From the NCBI GenBank assembly GCA_017475035.1, contig JAFVGK010000097.1, positions 1-34,541 of the forward strand: a stretch of 34,541 nucleotides of DNA. The letters run 5' to 3'. The notes under the pieces were generated by a model. That model searched no databases. It saw only the letters and a list, made by a program, of their open reading frames with translations, and was not told the DNA's origin. A program made the translations under genes and the position numbers. This document shows positions 9,002-16,841 of the stretch, piece after piece. This DNA comes from Blautia sp. (GTDB taxonomy: Bacteria; Bacillota; Clostridia; Lachnospirales; Lachnospiraceae). Within the stretch, counting starts at the first letter, position 1. Each line of letters starts with the position of its first letter.

Positions 9002-10135
9002 ATGGGACGAACAATGCTGGTTACGCTGCTTATCACACATAGATGCAATTTACGGTGCAGGTACTGTTATGTCCGTTCCTATCATGATGTCGTAATGTCA
9101 ATGGAAACCGCCTGTAAATGCATTACGGACGCATTTTCTGACGCCATTGGCAAATTCGACCGGCTTGAATTTGCGTTTCTGGGAGGGGAGCCGTTCTGCG
9201 TCTTCGATCGTCTTCGCGAAATATGCGAATGGACCTGGAGTCAAAGGTGGCCTCTGCCATATCTTATTTCGGCTTCCACAAATGGAACACTCTGTACAAG
9301 TAAGGTTTGCCGATGGCTGACGGAACATCACGATCGATTCTATCTCTCGTTGAGTTTTGATGGACTGATTGGTGCTCAGGACCGAAATCGTTGCAAAAGC
9401 TCCGATCAGATCGATCTGGATTTCTTTCATCAACACTGGCCTTCGATACCGGTAAAAATGACAATCACAGAAGAAAATGTCGATTGCCTGTATCAGAATA
9501 TCCATATGCTTCATGCCAGAGGGATACAGGTTAATGATACCTTTGCGGATGGTGTTCCGGCCTGGAAGGATTCTTCGCTGCACATACTGGATCAACAGCT
9601 GCAAATGTTGTGTAATGATCAGCTGGAGCATCCACAACCTCATCCAAGCGATTTATTATCAATTGACTTAACGCGAATACTGATGACAGAAACGAGATCT
9701 CTGTTTTCCTGTGAAGCTGGGATCAGCCGTTTTACATATGATTGGGATGGAAAAAAATATGGCTGTCATCTTCTTTCACCGCTGGCTCTCAGTAATCAAC
9801 AGCTCACAGAATTGTCTGCTTCCATGAAAGCTCCGAGGCCTGTTTTCTCTCCCTGCCATAGCTGTGATCTGGATGCTCTTTGTCCCTCTTGCGAAGGCAA
9901 TAACATTCGTCTAAATGGCAATCCCTGGCTGCGCGAAGAAAAAAACTGCAAATTGTTTCGTCATCAACTGTACTATGCCTGTGTTTTTCAAATGAAAAGG
10001 ATATTGAAAAAAGATGAATGGGGAGAGGATTACCGACGCATCTTTGGCTCTATACAGAAAATTATTCAGACAAGACCGATGAGAGAAGTAGTCTGCCGAA
10101 TATACAGGAATTCCGGAATTGAAAGTGGTTCGTAG
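9002..10135 (+). CDS. Radical SAM/SPASM peptide-modifying enzyme
   Basis: The 377-residue product has the radical SAM CX3CX2C cluster at Cys15, Cys19 and Cys22 (HRCNLRCRYC), which binds the [4Fe-4S] cluster that cleaves S-adenosylmethionine. A GGEP motif (FLGGEPFC) follows at the expected distance. The C-terminal third carries many Cys residues (SCEAG, YGCHL, SPCHSCDLDALCPSCEG, NCKLF, YYACV), matching a SPASM-type domain that holds auxiliary iron-sulfur clusters. Enzymes of this class install crosslinks or other changes on peptides. I chose the ATG at 9002 because AGGGG at 8989-8993 is then correctly spaced; an upstream GTG at 8993 would overlap that site. Its likely substrate is the 96-residue peptide encoded just upstream. 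It is the last gene of the region 1 run. Confidence 0.85.
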   Translation: MGRTMLVTLLITHRCNLRCRYCYVRSYHDVVMSMETACKCITDAFSDAIGKFDRLEFAFLGGEPFCVFDRLREICEWTWSQRWPLPYLISASTNGTLCTSKVCRWLTEHHDRFYLSLSFDGLIGAQDRNRCKSSDQIDLDFFHQHWPSIPVKMTITEENVDCLYQNIHMLHARGIQVNDTFADGVPAWKDSSLHILDQQLQMLCNDQLEHPQPHPSDLLSIDLTRILMTETRSLFSCEAGISRFTYDWDGKKYGCHLLSPLALSNQQLTELSASMKAPRPVFSPCHSCDLDALCPSCEGNNIRLNGNPWLREEKNCKLFRHQLYYACVFQMKRILKKDEWGEDYRRIFGSIQKIIQTRPMREVVCRIYRNSGIESGS

Positions 10136-10156
10136 GCCACCATAAATTTAAAACAT

Positions 10157-10179
10157 CCAGCCCATTTATCAAGGGCTGG
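10157..10179 (+). terminator. hairpin after the radical SAM gene
   Basis: CCAGCCC at 10157-10163 pairs with GGGCTGG at 10173-10179 around a 9-base loop, 21 bases after the radical SAM stop codon. The T-rich run after it is weak, so this is a terminator-like hairpin rather than a textbook one. Confidence 0.4.
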
Positions 10180-10193
10180 GTTAGCCGGCTTCT

Positions 10194-10684
10194 TTAACAG
10201 GCTATAAGTATTTCGCACCTGTCAACTTCGCACATGTTCCAGTCGACAGGCGGCTGTACTTTTTTCTGTATATCCTCAGTATAGTGTTTGGCATCTCTAA
10301 GGTTCAAGGGAGATCCATCTCTTACGGTTTTGATAGCTTTTACCTTTTCATCTGTTTCCAGAAGAAAAACGGCTTCTTTGATAAAAGGCAGGAATCTGGC
10401 AGGAATGATGAAAGACCAACCGCTGAAGCACACGTTATATTTGCGCCATATATTGCGAATCCGGCTCTTCGTACGTACTTTTCTAATGCGACCTCATTAA
10501 TAAATTGCTGCCGCACGTACGTTTTTAAAGTGACCTTATCAGAAAATTGCTGCTGTTCGTCTCTGGCTGTTTTAACGCACAGTTGGGGATACATTTTCCC
10601 GCAGTAGGGGTACCGTCCGTTGAGATGCAAGGTAGAGAAGGTTCTCCGGCAGGATGAATTTGTACAGCGTTTGTTCATTTGCAT
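10194..10684 (-). pseudogene. Frameshifted zinc-ribbon / L7-L12-like domain protein
   Basis: Read on the minus strand from 10684, the first part encodes a zinc-ribbon-like start (KRCTNSSCRRTFSTLHL, then RYPYCGK) and a 13-residue internal repeat (VTLKTYVRQQ and VALEKYVRRA). The frame is then lost around 10440-10480. The shifted frame continues with IRNIWRKYNVCFSGWSF and ends with KVKAIKTVRDGSPLNLRDAK. That last motif resembles the C-terminal domain of ribosomal protein L7/L12, which recurs in small clostridial proteins (from memory). The two halves read as one protein only if a frameshift is allowed, so I call it a pseudogene. A sequencing error could give the same picture. It faces the radical SAM gene tail to tail. 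Confidence 0.55.
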
Positions 10685-11029
10685 TCCTACTCGTGATCTT
10701 CAACGCATCCCTGTTTCCCTGTGCTTTTTATCTCAAAAATGATACCTGCCCGGGCTGTGGGACCTTTTCCGCTTGCCGGCGTACAGTGCCTGGTGGATAC
10801 GTACGCGCATCCGGCTGGAATTCTTTCCAGGCTGTGGGAAGCCATCCTCCATCCGCCTCTGATCCAACAACTCTCGACGGCTTTCGCCATACATCAAACC
10901 ATACGCTGATTGTTCCGCCACCAATAAGTCAGCGGCAGAATTTCTTCCGGATTGACAGATGCCGTTTCCGCGCATATAATCAATCTGGTTTCACCGCTGC
11001 CGTTTCTTCCTTTGAGTATGAAGAAAGTT
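10685..11029. other. Gene-free stretch, possibly decayed coding DNA
   Basis: About 345 bases with several overlapping short open frames on both strands, none with a ribosome binding site or a recognisable product. Several minus-strand frames of 60-80 codons overlap without forming one coherent protein. It may be the decayed upstream neighbour of the adjacent pseudogene. No promoter or hairpin stands out. Confidence 0.4.
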
Positions 11030-11042
11030 GTTGCTTTTGTGT

Positions 11043-11089
11043 TCAGGTTTTGTAAGTGGTGGATTTTACGAAAACGCGCAAAATGCATT
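11043..11089 (+). repeat. Degenerate copy of the start region of the XRE gene
   Basis: This 47-base stretch matches 13258-13306, the leader and first codons of the small XRE regulator, with a few mismatches and short gaps. Shared blocks include TTTGTAAGTGG and ACGCGCAAAATGCATT. The ATG of the XRE gene is not kept here. It sits immediately upstream of the carboxypeptidase gene and looks like the remnant of a second copy of the regulator or a shared insertion footprint. Confidence 0.6.
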
Positions 11090-11116
11090 GCAAAGATAAC
11101 TGATGTTGGAGGTAAA

Positions 11117-12616
11117 ATGAGCCAGAAGCTTTATGAATTTCAAAAATACCTGGAGAAACTAAACTATTATCGTCGTGCATGCACCCTGATGAGTTGGGAT
11201 CTGTATACGGCTGCACCGAAACAGGGATATGCAGATATGGCTGACGCCCTTACCTGGTTCTCGACGGAGGAGTTTTCGCTGTCGACTTCCGATGAGCTGT
11301 ATGAGATGCTGACAATGCTGTCTGAAGAGGAAGAGTATAACGCCCTCGACGAGGTGTGGAAATATACAGTGCGTACCATGAAAAAGGATCTGGATGAGAG
11401 ACGCAGGGTACCGAAGGATTTTTACGCTTCCTTTGTGGCGGCTCAAAGCATGTCCATGAAGGCCTGGGAAGAGGCAAAGCGGGCTTCTGATTTTTCTCTC
11501 TTTGCCCCTCATCTGCAGAAAATGATTGACATGACCATACAAATGGCTGCCTATACACATCCCGGTAAGGAGACTTATGACGTATTGCTGGATCAATACG
11601 AGGAGGGCGTCACGGCACAGGACATTGATAAGGTATTTGGAGAGCTTAAAGAAGGTCTGCTTCCGATGCTGCGCCGGATTATCTCCAGACCTGTGCCCGA
11701 ATGCCGCTTCATAGGAAGGGGATATGACCCTGATGCCCAGAAAAAGGTTCAGGAACTGCTTCTAAAATATATCGGTTTTAATATGGACGCCGGTTGCACT
11801 GCTGAAAGTGAACATCCATTTACGCTTGGGTTTGGTTCCCGCGATGTGCGGATTACGAACCATTATCATGTTGACAACCCTGTAAATGCCATTTTCTCCG
11901 CGATTCATGAAGGCGGACATGGTATTTTTGATCAGAATACCCTGCCTGAGGCTTACGGCACACCTGCGGCTGCATGCTCCAACATGGGAGTCCATGAAAG
12001 CCAGTCCCGGTTTTTTGAAAATATCCTTGGACGGAGGCTTTCCTTCTGGAAGCCCGTTTATCCGAAGATACAGGCCATACTCCCGGCGCTGGCTGATATA
12101 TCGCTGGAAGAATTTGTCAGGGAAATCTGTCATGTTCAGCCCAGCATGATCCGTACCGAGGCAGATGAGGTAACTTATCCGCTTCATGTGATCCTGCGAT
12201 ATGAGATAGAGCAGGCTATTTTCCGTGATCACATCCCTGTGGAACAGCTTCCGGAACTCTGGAATCAGAAAATGAAAGAGTATTTGGGAATCTGTCCCGC
12301 CAATGATGCGGAAGGTATTCTGCAGGATATGCACTGGTCCGATGCTTCGTTTGGTTATTTCCCATCTTACCTGTTGGGAAGTATCTACGACGGCATGTTC
12401 CTGGAAACGATCGAATCGGAGCTGGGAGACCTGGATGAAATCCTTAGCCGGGGGGATATTCTCAAAATCACGCACTGGCTGAATGAAAAAATCCACCGTA
12501 CAGGCGGTATGGAAAAACCGAAGGAAATTCTTGCGCGGGTTTGCGGAAAAGAACTGACGGCCCGTCCCTTGCTTGACTATTTCTATCAGAAATATGTTAA
12601 AGAAGGATTCCGGTGA
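11117..12616 (+). CDS. M32-family metallocarboxypeptidase
   Basis: The 499-residue product matches the length and layout of the M32 (thermostable carboxypeptidase 1) family. These zinc or cobalt enzymes remove residues from peptide C-termini in the cytoplasm. The metal site is visible as His264-Glu-Gly-Gly-His268 in IHEGGHGIFDQN, with the third ligand Glu294 in MGVHESQSRFFEN. Family-typical text also appears at the start (YRRACTLMSWDLYTAAPKQG) and end (RTEADEVTYPLHVILRYEIE). There is no signal peptide. The ATG at 11117 has GGAGG at 11108-11112; the frame stays open 55 codons further upstream, but that part does not look like M32 and overlaps the degenerate XRE-start copy. It appears to be a single-gene unit. 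Confidence 0.93.
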   Translation: MSQKLYEFQKYLEKLNYYRRACTLMSWDLYTAAPKQGYADMADALTWFSTEEFSLSTSDELYEMLTMLSEEEEYNALDEVWKYTVRTMKKDLDERRRVPKDFYASFVAAQSMSMKAWEEAKRASDFSLFAPHLQKMIDMTIQMAAYTHPGKETYDVLLDQYEEGVTAQDIDKVFGELKEGLLPMLRRIISRPVPECRFIGRGYDPDAQKKVQELLLKYIGFNMDAGCTAESEHPFTLGFGSRDVRITNHYHVDNPVNAIFSAIHEGGHGIFDQNTLPEAYGTPAAACSNMGVHESQSRFFENILGRRLSFWKPVYPKIQAILPALADISLEEFVREICHVQPSMIRTEADEVTYPLHVILRYEIEQAIFRDHIPVEQLPELWNQKMKEYLGICPANDAEGILQDMHWSDASFGYFPSYLLGSIYDGMFLETIESELGDLDEILSRGDILKITHWLNEKIHRTGGMEKPKEILARVCGKELTARPLLDYFYQKYVKEGFR

Positions 12617-13257
12617 ATTGCTGGAAACCTTGAACTCCTTGGCAACCAGGAATCGGTATGGCCGGGAAAATGAAGACACCCGTCATCATTAAGAGTATTC
12701 CTTCGGTTCCGGTACCTGGCACTGAAGTTCTTGACCAGATTACAAAGAGATAGCTTTTAATGACCGTTTTTTTTTCGGAAGCGTGCAGCAAAATCTTCTG
12801 CAGGAGTAATGTAAAATGAATAACGAAATGAGCTGATCGTTTCAGCGCGAGTATTTAAATGATTACACAATTTGAGGAATTTGCCGAAATGGAATGGAAT
12901 GATATTAACCTTTTCGATTGGATTGGCGATAACACAACAGCATTTGTCGCTTAAAAAACGACCAAATCATTTTCGTTGTCTGCTATATTGAATAAAGCTA
13001 AAGGATTTTACATAAATAACCTTTACATCCGGCACGTCTAAATCTGCCCGGGCTGCGTTGTTGTCAGTCGCCTTGTCTGGACGAATTTATTCTGCACCAT
13101 CTGTATAGGTTATTATTTGTACAGCTCCTGAGAGGCTTTACTGAAAATACAGTTCGCAACTTTTTCGCCGGGAAAACGGAAGTCAGATGTGGTAGAGTAA
13201 AGACAACGCTTCATACCGGCACGTGAGATGTGTCCCTCAGCAATGTTGTTTTAGCGA
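12617..13257. other. Gene-poor interval with one tiny open frame
   Basis: No convincing gene in about 640 bases. A 31-codon frame at 12859-12954 (MITQFEEFAEMEWNDINLFD and so on) is acidic and protein-like in composition but has no ribosome binding site; it could be a fragment of an older gene. AT-rich DNA at 12960-13020 could hold a promoter for the XRE gene, but no matched -35/-10 pair was found. Confidence 0.4.
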
Positions 13258-13286
13258 TCAGGATTTGTAAGTGGGAGGATGTTACG

Positions 13287-13559
13287 ATGTACGCGCAAAA
13301 TGCATTTCCGGTCATTAATTTGGAGAAGACCGGACGCTGCATTGAACGGCAGCGCCGTCAGGCCGGATTGACCGTGCGGGATCTGCAAGCCTATTTCGGG
13401 TTTGAGTACCCGCAGGCTATATATAATTGGCAGCACGGCCAGTGCCTGCCAACGGTGGACAACCTGCTTGCCCTGGCCAGGCTTCTGCAGGTGTCCATGG
13501 AAGACCTCCTGGTATATGAGGACCAGGAGGTCTCTCGTTTTTTATGGGGGCTTTTCTGA
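13287..13559 (+). CDS. Small XRE-family helix-turn-helix regulator
   Basis: This 90-residue protein has the five-helix XRE/Cro-type DNA-binding domain over nearly its full length. A helix-turn-helix core is seen in LTVRDLQAYFGFEYPQAIYN, followed by WQHGQCLPTVDNLLALARLL, a close fit to the usual W-x-x-G-x-x-x-P-x-x-x-N-L-x-x-L-A pattern. The ATG at 13287 follows GGGAGG at 13273-13278. There is no partner toxin gene, so it is a stand-alone regulator of unknown target. Its last codons lie inside a strong terminator hairpin (13502-13543), and its stop codon lies at the edge of a long palindrome (13558-13620). A degenerate copy of its start lies at 11043-11089. Confidence 0.85.
   Translation: MYAQNAFPVINLEKTGRCIERQRRQAGLTVRDLQAYFGFEYPQAIYNWQHGQCLPTVDNLLALARLLQVSMEDLLVYEDQEVSRFLWGLF
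13502..13543 (+). terminator. Intrinsic terminator inside the 3' end of the XRE gene
   Basis: AGACCTCCTGGT at 13502-13513 pairs perfectly with ACCAGGAGGTCT at 13522-13533 around an 8-base loop. Six T residues follow at 13538-13543. The structure lies within the last 20 codons of the XRE frame, so part of the hairpin is also coding sequence. Confidence 0.75.
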
Positions 13560-13620
13560 GTCACGGGGACAGGTTCCTTGACTCAATTCAGTTGAGTCAA
13601 GGAACCTGTCCCCGTGACTC
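13558..13620. repeat. Long palindrome, copy 1
   Basis: Two perfect 29-base arms (13558-13586 and 13592-13620) flank a 5-base loop TTCAG. Each arm contains GTCACGGGGACAGGTTCCTT or its complement. It starts inside the stop codon of the XRE gene. A second copy with identical arms lies at 16842-16908. The followed-by-T context (TTTT at 13621-13624) means it could also stop transcription. Such long, recurring palindromes are typical of REP-like or MITE-like elements. Confidence 0.9.
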
Positions 13621-13627
13621 TTTTCTA

Positions 13628-13656
13628 TTGACATCACATGAGTGGAAATGTAAAAT
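13628..13656 (+). promoter_or_regulatory. Promoter before the C69 dipeptidase gene
   Basis: TTGACA at 13628-13633 and TAAAAT at 13651-13656 are separated by exactly 17 bases, an almost perfect housekeeping-type promoter. The predicted transcript would begin near 13663 and run through two hairpins before the dipeptidase ATG at 13892, giving a leader of about 230 bases. Confidence 0.65.
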
Positions 13657-13733
13657 TTCCATTGATCAATACCATATTCCATCGATGGAGTCGTCCGGTT
13701 GAATACCCCCCCTGGGATGGAAATAAATGAGGC

Positions 13734-13759
13734 ATACCCCGCTGCTTGCGGCGGAGTAT
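13734..13759 (+). other. GC-rich hairpin in the dipeptidase leader
   Basis: ATACCCCGC (13734-13742) pairs with the downstream GCGGCGGAGTAT (13748-13759) with small mismatches, followed by TTTTAATTT. The hairpin resembles the CCCCGC...GCGGGG stem-loops common between genes in Lachnospiraceae (from memory). Confidence 0.5.
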
Positions 13760-13768
13760 TTTAATTTC

Positions 13769-13813
13769 CGAAGCTGTGATAGGGAGACATTTTTGCCCAC
13801 GGCTTCGTTTTTT
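13769..13813 (+). terminator. Terminator hairpin in the dipeptidase leader (attenuator or small RNA end)
   Basis: CGAAGCTGTG at 13769-13778 pairs with CACGGCTTCG at 13798-13807 (one G-T pair), with GGG/CCC able to pair inside the loop. Six T residues follow at 13808-13813. It lies 79 bases before the dipeptidase ATG and about 150 bases after the predicted transcription start. It could therefore attenuate the gene or end a separate small RNA. Confidence 0.6.
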
Positions 13814-13834
13814 GCAGTCGTGACTGAAAGATAG

Positions 13835-13879
13835 TCATCCGTGATCATCGAGTCAACGTACAAAACTTCGTTTTGGGAG
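13835..13879 (+). repeat. Leader element shared with the trypsin-FHA gene, copy 1
   Basis: This 45-base block lies just before the dipeptidase start. It matches 18960-19004 at 34 of 45 positions without gaps, including GAGTCAACG and GTTTTGGGAG at the same spacing. Each copy ends in the ribosome binding site of the following gene for an exported protein. Confidence 0.5.
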
Positions 13880-13891
13880 GAGTGTCGGCTT

Positions 13892-15463
13892 ATGCCTGGT
13901 CAAGTGAAAAATACAATGTACATGTTTCTGAACGGGATCATTCATTCCGGCATCAGGCTGAAACAGGGAGCTGCTGAGCTTCTGTCTGATTCCGGTTTCT
14001 TCCGGATCTGTCCGGTGCTGTTGGCTCTGGCAGTTTTCATCAGGCCGATACAGGTATCTGCCTGTACGGAGATTTATGTCGGCTCCGGTCTGACCGATGA
14101 CGGGAGTTTGATTTTCGGGCGCCTGGAAGAGTTTTCTTCGGACATAGGGTGGCCCAAAACGTTTGACGCGGTTCCCTCCGGCCTGCACAAAACCGGAGAG
14201 GAATATCTGGGCTGTTACGGCTTCAGATGGACATTTACACATGACAGTTATGGGTACACAGCCTTCTGTGACAACATCTCTCAGGGAGTATGTCCGGATT
14301 GCGAAGGGACACATGAACACACGCCTTATCAGGCGGGAGGAACCAACGAAAAGGGCTTGAGTGTTTCTGCTACGGAGACGCTGATCGGGAAAGAAGAAAT
14401 TGCGGCTGTTGATCCGTTCAATACAGAATCGGGTATTGAGGAGGCTGAAATATCGACCATCCTGCTGAGTGAAGCAGCTACGGCAAGGGAAGCAATGGTG
14501 CTTCTGACCATGATTTTCTCTGAGACAGGGGCTTACAACGCCGGAAGCGTGATCGTGGCAGATGCCGATGAAACATGGTATATTGAGAGCCTTAGCGGAA
14601 CACAGTACATCGCTGTAAAGCTGAATGAAGATCTGCTGTTTGTCTGTCCGAATATGTCCGTGATTGGGTTGATTGATCTTGACGATACGGAACATATCTG
14701 CTCTTCAAAGAAGCTGATCGAAACAGCTGTCCGCGCCGGGACGTTTGCCGGTGATGCGGATGCGCACAGGATCGATTTTGCAGCCTCTTATGAGGATGCG
14801 CCTGAATCGGCCTGTGCCCGTCTTGTGGCTGCATTGAATTATCTGTCCTCCCGGAAGGTCTGGCCATCAGACATGAAGCCGGAGGATATTGACGGTTCGG
14901 ATTTCAGAATATCCAATATCGATCCCGGCGGGAACATAGTTCTTCCATATACCGGCATCAGGGCGGGTAAAAAGCTGAATGTGCGTGATGTGATGGAGCT
15001 TTTCATGGAAACACCGATCAGCAGACACAGAAGTCTTGAAACTCACTTATTCCAGATCCGTGATGAAAACAGCGGCGGTATCCTGGAATGGATCTCCATG
15101 GGTGATAACCGATACAGTGTGTTTGTTCCTTACGCCCCCCTGCTTACGACAGAGGTTATCGAGCCATTCCGTACCGGCACGGCAATGCCTGAACTTGTGG
15201 AAGAAAAACCGGCTGAAGGTCACTGTTACGCAACGGAAAAAGGCTTGTGGGGGATTTATCCGGAAGGATGGAAAAACTCTTACTACTGGGTTTTTACCGC
15301 ACTGGAGCACATCGCTGAAGAGGATGACGTGGCAGCTGAGCGCATCGCCAATGCCATGAGAACTCTCCAGAATGATATCTGTCAGCGGCAGGAGACGGGA
15401 AATGCGTCTGCCGGAAAGGCTTATCGGGCGGCGTTGGATCTTCTGAAAGAATTTGGCTATTGA
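13892..15463 (+). CDS. C69-family dipeptidase, exported
   Basis: The 523-residue product fits the C69/PepD peptidase family, Ntn-hydrolases that use an N-terminal Cys exposed by processing to cleave dipeptides. The family signature is at Cys58 in SACTEIYVGSGLTDDGSLIF, followed by GRLEEF in place of the more usual GRNED. Later text (YQAGGTNEKGLSVSATETL, DADETWYIESLSG) also fits the family. Residues 37-56 form a hydrophobic export signal (CPVLLALAVFIRPIQVSA), so the mature enzyme probably acts outside the membrane. The VSAC motif could also be read as a lipobox. I chose the ATG at 13892, with GGGAGGAG at 13875-13882; an ATG at 13841 lies inside the shared leader block. The next gene starts 17 bases downstream, so the two are probably co-transcribed. 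Confidence 0.85.
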   Translation: MPGQVKNTMYMFLNGIIHSGIRLKQGAAELLSDSGFFRICPVLLALAVFIRPIQVSACTEIYVGSGLTDDGSLIFGRLEEFSSDIGWPKTFDAVPSGLHKTGEEYLGCYGFRWTFTHDSYGYTAFCDNISQGVCPDCEGTHEHTPYQAGGTNEKGLSVSATETLIGKEEIAAVDPFNTESGIEEAEISTILLSEAATAREAMVLLTMIFSETGAYNAGSVIVADADETWYIESLSGTQYIAVKLNEDLLFVCPNMSVIGLIDLDDTEHICSSKKLIETAVRAGTFAGDADAHRIDFAASYEDAPESACARLVAALNYLSSRKVWPSDMKPEDIDGSDFRISNIDPGGNIVLPYTGIRAGKKLNVRDVMELFMETPISRHRSLETHLFQIRDENSGGILEWISMGDNRYSVFVPYAPLLTTEVIEPFRTGTAMPELVEEKPAEGHCYATEKGLWGIYPEGWKNSYYWVFTALEHIAEEDDVAAERIANAMRTLQNDICQRQETGNASAGKAYRAALDLLKEFGY

Positions 15464-15479
15464 AGGGAAAGGAATACAG

Positions 15480-16838
15480 ATGCAAGATAAGAAGTACGAG
15501 ACTGAAATTTTCTATCAGAAGCTGCTGCACTTGGGAATCCCGATCTCTCTGCAGAGCCTGATGCTGGCCTCCGTCGCGGCGGGAGACGCAGTGATGCTGG
15601 GACATATCGCCCAGGATCAGATGACGGCAGTTTCTTTGGCGACACAGGTCCAGTTTATCCAGAATATGATTATCATGTCAGTAACCGGCGCCGGATCGAT
15701 CCTCGGCGCCCAATATTGGGGAAAAGGAGATCACAGGACGCTGGAGGATATTTTCTCGATGATCCTGCGGCTGTGCGGTCTGGTTTCTATTGCGTTTTTT
15801 ATTGCCTGTGAATTTTTTCCGCGATATTTAATGCTGATTTTTACGAATGAACCGATTCTGGCAGAGATCGGGATCGGGTATCTTAGAATTGCCGGGTGGT
15901 CCTATCTGATGACCGGGATTTCCCAGTGCTATCTGACCATGATGAAGGTGACCGACCATGCAGCCAGATGCGCATGGATCAGCTCCAGCGCGGTTGTCAT
16001 TAATATCGTACTGAATGCGGTTTTTATTTTCGGCCTTTTTGGCGTGCCTGCCATGGAAGCGAAGGGAGCTGCTTTGGCAACGCTTCTGGCAAGGACCATA
16101 GAATTATGCTGGTCATTCATAACCTCTTTTCAAAAGGGATATGTTCATCCCAGAGCGTCCCGCTTCTTTTACAGGAACCGGCTGCTTTCGAAGGATTTCA
16201 GGAAATGCTGCCTGCCTCTGTTGGGAGCCTCTCTGTTCTGGGGCGTCGGCTTTACTTCCTATACGGCTATTATGGGCCATATGGGCAGCGACGCAGCCGC
16301 GGCAAATTCCGTCACAGCGGTTATCAGAGATCTGTTGTGCTGTGTCTGCAATGGTGTAAGCGCTGCCGGCGGAATTATGGTGGGTTATGAATTGGGAGCG
16401 GGTGACCTGAAAAGAGGAAAGGCCTACGGAGACAGGCTGATGAAGCTCTCCTTTGCGCTGGGATTTGCGGGTACGCTGGTGGTACTGTCGATCATTCCTA
16501 TTGTGACGCGTCTCATCACGCTTACTCCGAAAGCGCAGAAATACTTTGTGGGAATGATGGTCATCATGGCAGTCTATATGATCGGACGTGTGGTGAATAC
16601 CATCATTATTAATGGAATCTTTGCTTCCGGCGGAGACACATTGTTTGATGTCTACAGCCTTGCCGTGTGCATGTGGGGGCTGGCGATTCCTCTGGCTCTG
16701 CTCGGCGCGTTTGTTTTTCACTGGCATGTGTTCGCTGTCTATGCCTGCACCTGCCTGGATGAAGTGGGAAAAATCCCATGGGTGATGTTCCACTATAAGA
16801 AATATATCTGGGTGAAGGATCTGACAAGAACGTTTTGA
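15480..16838 (+). CDS. MATE-family multidrug/metabolite efflux transporter
   Basis: The 452-residue integral membrane protein has about twelve hydrophobic segments and the MATE hallmark near the N-terminus (IPISLQSLMLASVAAGDAVM, then LGHIAQDQMTAVSLATQ). A second family repeat begins near GASLFWGVGFTSYTAIMGHM. MATE proteins export drugs, dyes or metabolites using sodium or proton gradients; the substrate here cannot be told. The ATG at 15480 follows AAGGGAAAGGA at 15463-15473; an upstream in-frame start at 15453 would overlap the dipeptidase. A long palindrome begins 3 bases after the stop codon and probably ends the transcript. Confidence 0.92.
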   Translation: MQDKKYETEIFYQKLLHLGIPISLQSLMLASVAAGDAVMLGHIAQDQMTAVSLATQVQFIQNMIIMSVTGAGSILGAQYWGKGDHRTLEDIFSMILRLCGLVSIAFFIACEFFPRYLMLIFTNEPILAEIGIGYLRIAGWSYLMTGISQCYLTMMKVTDHAARCAWISSSAVVINIVLNAVFIFGLFGVPAMEAKGAALATLLARTIELCWSFITSFQKGYVHPRASRFFYRNRLLSKDFRKCCLPLLGASLFWGVGFTSYTAIMGHMGSDAAAANSVTAVIRDLLCCVCNGVSAAGGIMVGYELGAGDLKRGKAYGDRLMKLSFALGFAGTLVVLSIIPIVTRLITLTPKAQKYFVGMMVIMAVYMIGRVVNTIIINGIFASGGDTLFDVYSLAVCMWGLAIPLALLGAFVFHWHVFAVYACTCLDEVGKIPWVMFHYKKYIWVKDLTRTF

Positions 16839-16841
16839 GTT

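Noticed and set aside
10654-11055. Plus-strand frame of 133 codons with Cys and a hydrophobic start
   Set aside because: No ribosome binding site; composition is not protein-like and it overlaps other equally poor frames. Treated as gene-free.
11762-12679. Minus-strand frame of 305 codons
   Set aside because: Lies opposite the M32 carboxypeptidase, which has a full active site; no domain or ribosome binding site on the minus strand.
13558-13620. Palindrome as a CRISPR repeat or attachment site
   Set aside because: Only two copies 3.3 kb apart, no regular spacing, no integrase nearby.
13853-14695. Minus-strand frame of 280 codons
   Set aside because: Antisense to the C69 dipeptidase with no protein-like features.
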